Of a DNA stretch of 64,000 nt, positions 61,311 to 64,000 are shown in pieces. Numbering within the stretch: the first letter of the stretch is position 1; each line of letters begins with the position of its first letter. Position numbers and translations under genes: made by a program. The DNA is from DYFC01 sp041658585 (lineage in GTDB: Bacteria; Nitrospirota; Thermodesulfovibrionia; Thermodesulfovibrionales; SM23-35). The notes below the pieces were generated by a model. The model was not told the DNA's origin, searched no databases, and saw nothing but the letters and a program-made list of their open reading frames with translations. The stretch lies in assembly GCA_041658585.1 (NCBI GenBank), contig JBAZZX010000002.1:70678-134677 (forward strand), read 5' to 3'.

Positions 61311-62309
61311 CTATTTCAGGGTATACAGAAGAAGCAGGTTCATTACATAGATCAGGACAATGCCGATGGAATCCCATGCCAGGAAAAGCGGCTTCTTTGC
61401 GGCACGATAAGTCAGTCCGATAACCGCTAACGTCATCATAGCGATTGCGGACTGCGCCGAGATAATATGTGTCGGGTTTACAAAAGAAAGGATAGGGCCT
61501 TGAAAGAAAAGAATATCATCAATAGCAAGGATGAAAACATTAAATATGTTGCTCCCGAAAAGGTTTCCGATAGCGAGGTCTACGGCGTCTATCCTCATTG
61601 CGGATAGTGAAACTACTACCTCGGGCAGTGAAGTAGATATTGCTATGAAGATATTTCCTACAAAAGTCTGACCGAGCCCTGTCTTTTCCGCAATCCCCTT
61701 GCCGATCTCAGGCAAGAAGAGTGCTGCTATAATGACGACAAATGCATTAATGCCGTAATTGATAAATGCCGTCTTTATTGAAACATCTTTATACTTTAAC
61801 TCGATTGCTTTCTCCTTCATGGCCTCGGCAATTTGCCTTTTTTCAAAGAAATAAACCAGTCTCATTGCAACCAGATAAATAATGGTGAATATTATACTGT
61901 AAGGTCCTATCCATCCAAGGGGCGTTATGGTTTTTCCCATATGAAGGCTGATAGTTACAATAGCCAAGAGCAGTATGCCAAAAGCTGCCGAGAGAATATT
62001 CCCCTGGTGTGCCCTCGTTGATATAGGCATAATCTTGTTGTTTGCATCAAGCAGGGAAATTATCAGCATGTTGAAGACACAGCTGCCGAGCACATCGCCT
62101 ACTGCAATATCCGGGGCACCAGCAAAGGTCACCGAGCTTATTCCGGTTATCAGTTCGGGAAGCGAAGTTACAGATGCCATCAGCACCAACCCTACCCAGG
62201 CTCTCCCAAGGCCCGTCTTTTCGGCAATGATATCACCATACTTCGCGAGCTTCGTGCCTGAATAGACAATTACAAGAGTACAGATTATAAATTCAAACCA
62301 GAAGATCAT
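61311..62309 (-). CDS. CaCA-family Ca2+/Na+ exchanger
   Basis: A 332-residue inner-membrane exchanger made of two inverted repeats, each with a GLG-x-VG and TSLPE signature: GLGRAWVGLVLMASVTSLPE (about 34-53) and GLGQTFVGNIFIAISTSLPE (about 212-231). These alpha repeats form the cation-binding site. About ten hydrophobic segments are visible. It exports Ca2+ in exchange for Na+ or H+. The exact ion cannot be told from sequence. It has no functional tie to the lipid operon that I can see. Confidence 0.88.
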   Translation of the reverse strand: MIFWFEFIICTLVIVYSGTKLAKYGDIIAEKTGLGRAWVGLVLMASVTSLPELITGISSVTFAGAPDIAVGDVLGSCVFNMLIISLLDANNKIMPISTRAHQGNILSAAFGILLLAIVTISLHMGKTITPLGWIGPYSIIFTIIYLVAMRLVYFFEKRQIAEAMKEKAIELKYKDVSIKTAFINYGINAFVVIIAALFLPEIGKGIAEKTGLGQTFVGNIFIAISTSLPEVVVSLSAMRIDAVDLAIGNLFGSNIFNVFILAIDDILFFQGPILSFVNPTHIISAQSAIAMMTLAVIGLTYRAAKKPLFLAWDSIGIVLIYVMNLLLLYTLK

Positions 62310-62343
62310 CGCGTTTTCTCCCTGAAGTAGTTCAAGGCGGTAT

Positions 62344-62541
62344 TCATGTTCTCTCTATATCGGTAAACATAATTAGGTAACCTTGTTTGAGCGTGAAGTG
62401 AACGGTACTATCGCCGGATCTTGGGACCAAGATCTTTTTCAGATCAACATCCATCAGTTTAGTCCTATATTTTATTACATAATATCTAAGCCAGACATGG
62501 ATACTCTGTATAATCACAGTTGGATGATCGCGCAAGTGCAT
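62344..62541 (-). pseudogene. Remnant of an antiporter C-terminus
   Basis: A 65-codon frame. Residues 8-26 (TVIIQSIHVWLRYYVIKYR) repeat the last residues of the antiporter encoded at 62721 (IIATVYVWLRYYVLKI). The DNA shares ACATAATATCTAAGCCAGACAT in both places. The following MDVDLKKILVP and TLKQGYLIMFTDIER look like the end of another soluble domain, possibly TrkA-C. It is a leftover from a second, deleted antiporter gene. Confidence 0.5.
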
Positions 62542-62654
62542 AAATAACTTGATAAAGACTTTTAATGTAATTAAACCGTCATATAAATTACGGATGTCCT
62601 AAATAAATTTATTTTGTAAATCCGCAGTTTTTGGGTTAACCAATAAATTGCATA

Positions 62655-62705
62655 AAAGATAAAAGATCCCCCTCCGTAGAGGGGGATTGAAGGGGAGAGT
62701 ACATA
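62655..62705. repeat. G/C-rich palindrome, last copy
   Basis: CCCCCTCCGTAGAGGGGG followed by ATTGAAGGGGAGAGT, of the family seen across the window. It lies directly downstream of the antiporter gene, where the stem could help end transcription. Confidence 0.55.
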
Positions 62706-62720
62706 TGAGCGCTTTTTCCC

Positions 62721-64000
62721 CTATATCTTCAGGACATAATATCTAAGCCAGACATACACTGTTGCTATAATAACCGTCATTACCATCATCGGCATTCCGT
62801 AGAGCATGAACTTTCCGAAGGAAATCCTCCTGCCCAATTTCTCTGACATGCCTACGACAATAACGTTTGCCGATGCGCCTATCGCCGTTCCGTTACCACC
62901 GAGGCAGGCACCGAGCGCCAGCGACCACCATACAGGCATCAAATCTGCATGATGCAGCAGGCTTAATCCCGAGAGGTCCGGCCAGAGTTGTTTTGCCATG
63001 TCTACAATCAAAGGGTTCATGGTTGCAACGTAGGGGATGTTGTCGATAAAGGCAGATGCAAAGGCAGAAAACCACATGACAACCATCGAAGTTGCAAACA
63101 TATTGCCCTGTGTAATCGCAAGGACTTGTACGGACATCCATTTTATAAGGCCAACTTTTACTACTCCGCCGATTATGATAAAGAGGCCCATGAAGAAGAA
63201 GATCGTAGGCCATTCTACCTCTGCGAGTATATGATGTGGTTCATGGGTTTTGGAGAGGAGGAGCAGGAGGCCGGCGCCAAATAACGCGACCGTTGCCGGC
63301 TGAAAGTGGAGTGCGCCGTGGAAGACAAATCCCGTCAACACCATCGCGAGAACGAAAAGAGATTTCTTAAGCATCACCGGGTCTTTGATCGCCTCATTTT
63401 CATTCATCGCCATTATCCTCTGTTTCAGCTCTTCTTTTGTCTTGAGCTTCTTGCCCCAGATGAGTTTTATTGCGAAGATGTAAAAAACCATGGTTACAAT
63501 AACGACCGGCGAGAGATGGTATATGAAATCCATGAAGTTCAGTTGCGCTTTCGATGCGATCATGATATTCGGCGGATCGCCGATAAGCGTTGCGGTCCCC
63601 CCGATATTCGATGCAAGGGCACAGGAAATAAGATACGGAAGGGGATCCACCTGCAATGCATCTGCAATAAGTATAGTAACCGGGACAATTAAAAGCACTG
63701 TGGTGACATTATCGAGCAATGCGCTCAGCACAGCGGTGACAATGGCAAAAATAACCATTATTCTAAATGGCTCACCCTTTCCCAATTTGGCGCTCTTTAT
63801 GGCAATATACTCGAACACACCTGTTGGTCTCATCAGATTGATAATCACCATCATCGAGATGAGAAGGAATATGACGTTCCAGTCAATACCTAACTCCTCA
63901 ACATGAAACGCCTCGTGCTGTTCAAGGATTTTCAGGACGAGCATCAACCCGGCGCCGAAAATTGCAATGACTGTCTTATGTATCTTTTCCGAGACGATAA
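62721..64000 (-). CDS. ArsB/NhaD-type anion or Na+/H+ antiporter (partial, 5' end beyond window)
   Basis: At least 426 residues. The frame is open to the window edge, reading IVSEKIHKTVIAIFGAG before the first internal start, so the true N-terminus lies outside. About eleven membrane segments are visible. Family motifs include LDNVTTVLLIVPVTI and GGTATLIGDPPNIMIA in the first half and IDNIPYVATMNPLI and GACLGGNGTAIGASANVI in the second. These belong to the ion-transporter superfamily of NhaD, ArsB and citrate carriers. The ion is not certain. Na+/H+ exchange is the more likely function given the NhaD-like pattern. Confidence 0.88.
   Translation of the reverse strand, partial: IVSEKIHKTVIAIFGAGLMLVLKILEQHEAFHVEELGIDWNVIFLLISMMVIINLMRPTGVFEYIAIKSAKLGKGEPFRIMVIFAIVTAVLSALLDNVTTVLLIVPVTILIADALQVDPLPYLISCALASNIGGTATLIGDPPNIMIASKAQLNFMDFIYHLSPVVIVTMVFYIFAIKLIWGKKLKTKEELKQRIMAMNENEAIKDPVMLKKSLFVLAMVLTGFVFHGALHFQPATVALFGAGLLLLLSKTHEPHHILAEVEWPTIFFFMGLFIIIGGVVKVGLIKWMSVQVLAITQGNMFATSMVVMWFSAFASAFIDNIPYVATMNPLIVDMAKQLWPDLSGLSLLHHADLMPVWWSLALGACLGGNGTAIGASANVIVVGMSEKLGRRISFGKFMLYGMPMMVMTVIIATVYVWLRYYVLKI

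Overview
The window looks like a bacterial chromosome segment, possibly from a metagenome. Several features suggest a Nitrospirota- or Desulfobacterota-like anaerobe: a GspA/GspB pair, a periplasmic multihaem cytochrome c, an ETF-quinone oxidoreductase, many cobalamin-binding radical SAM proteins and a high load of short palindromic repeats. No rRNA or complete tRNA gene is present, so the taxonomy is an inference from gene content only.

Left part (1-17.6 kb). Two inverted copies of a MITE-like repeat (20-238 and 17419-17606) lie at the ends of this part. Between them are gspB-gspA, a DUF202 membrane protein, a 3' tRNA-Glu fragment that looks like an attachment-site scar, an eight- or nine-haem cytochrome, two divergent DUF4143-type ATPases, a 53-residue histidine-rich peptide gene, a short pheT without pheS, a CheY-like regulator, and a caspase-like protease / metallophosphoesterase / amidohydrolase locus. 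That last locus was partly duplicated and is split by an insertion carrying orphan secreted and membrane proteins.

Middle part (17.8-35 kb). An ETF-QO gene is followed by a defence island on the minus strand. In transcription order it holds a type IIG-like restriction-modification protein, an AAA ATPase plus subtilase pair resembling ietAS, an AbiEi regulator broken by a frameshift, an AbiEii nucleotidyltransferase and a PLD-SNF2 helicase. DUF4143 ATPase genes or remnants flank it.

Right part (35.3-61.2 kb). After a PagL-like outer-membrane protein comes a 25-kb minus-strand operon, largely joined by 4-nt start/stop overlaps and preceded by a good sigma70-type promoter at 61163-61191. It carries three ACPs, two ketosynthases, two chain-length-factor-like proteins, a FabZ-like dehydratase, a radical SAM protein fused to a second hotdog domain, three B12-type radical SAM enzymes, two adenylate-forming ligases, three acyltransferase-like proteins, a glycosyltransferase, a FAD oxidoreductase, and the thioesterase/LolA/MMPL/DUF3261 export module known from aryl-polyene clusters. 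It has no ketoreductase and no ammonia-lyase. I infer a modified polyene- or ladderane-like lipid built on ACP and exported to the outer membrane. This is the best candidate for an undescribed system.

Right end (61.3-64 kb): a Ca2+/Na+ exchanger, a remnant, and an ArsB/NhaD-type antiporter that runs off the window. Throughout the window, G/C-rich palindromes of one family occur between genes and, in frame, inside pheT and the restriction-modification gene.
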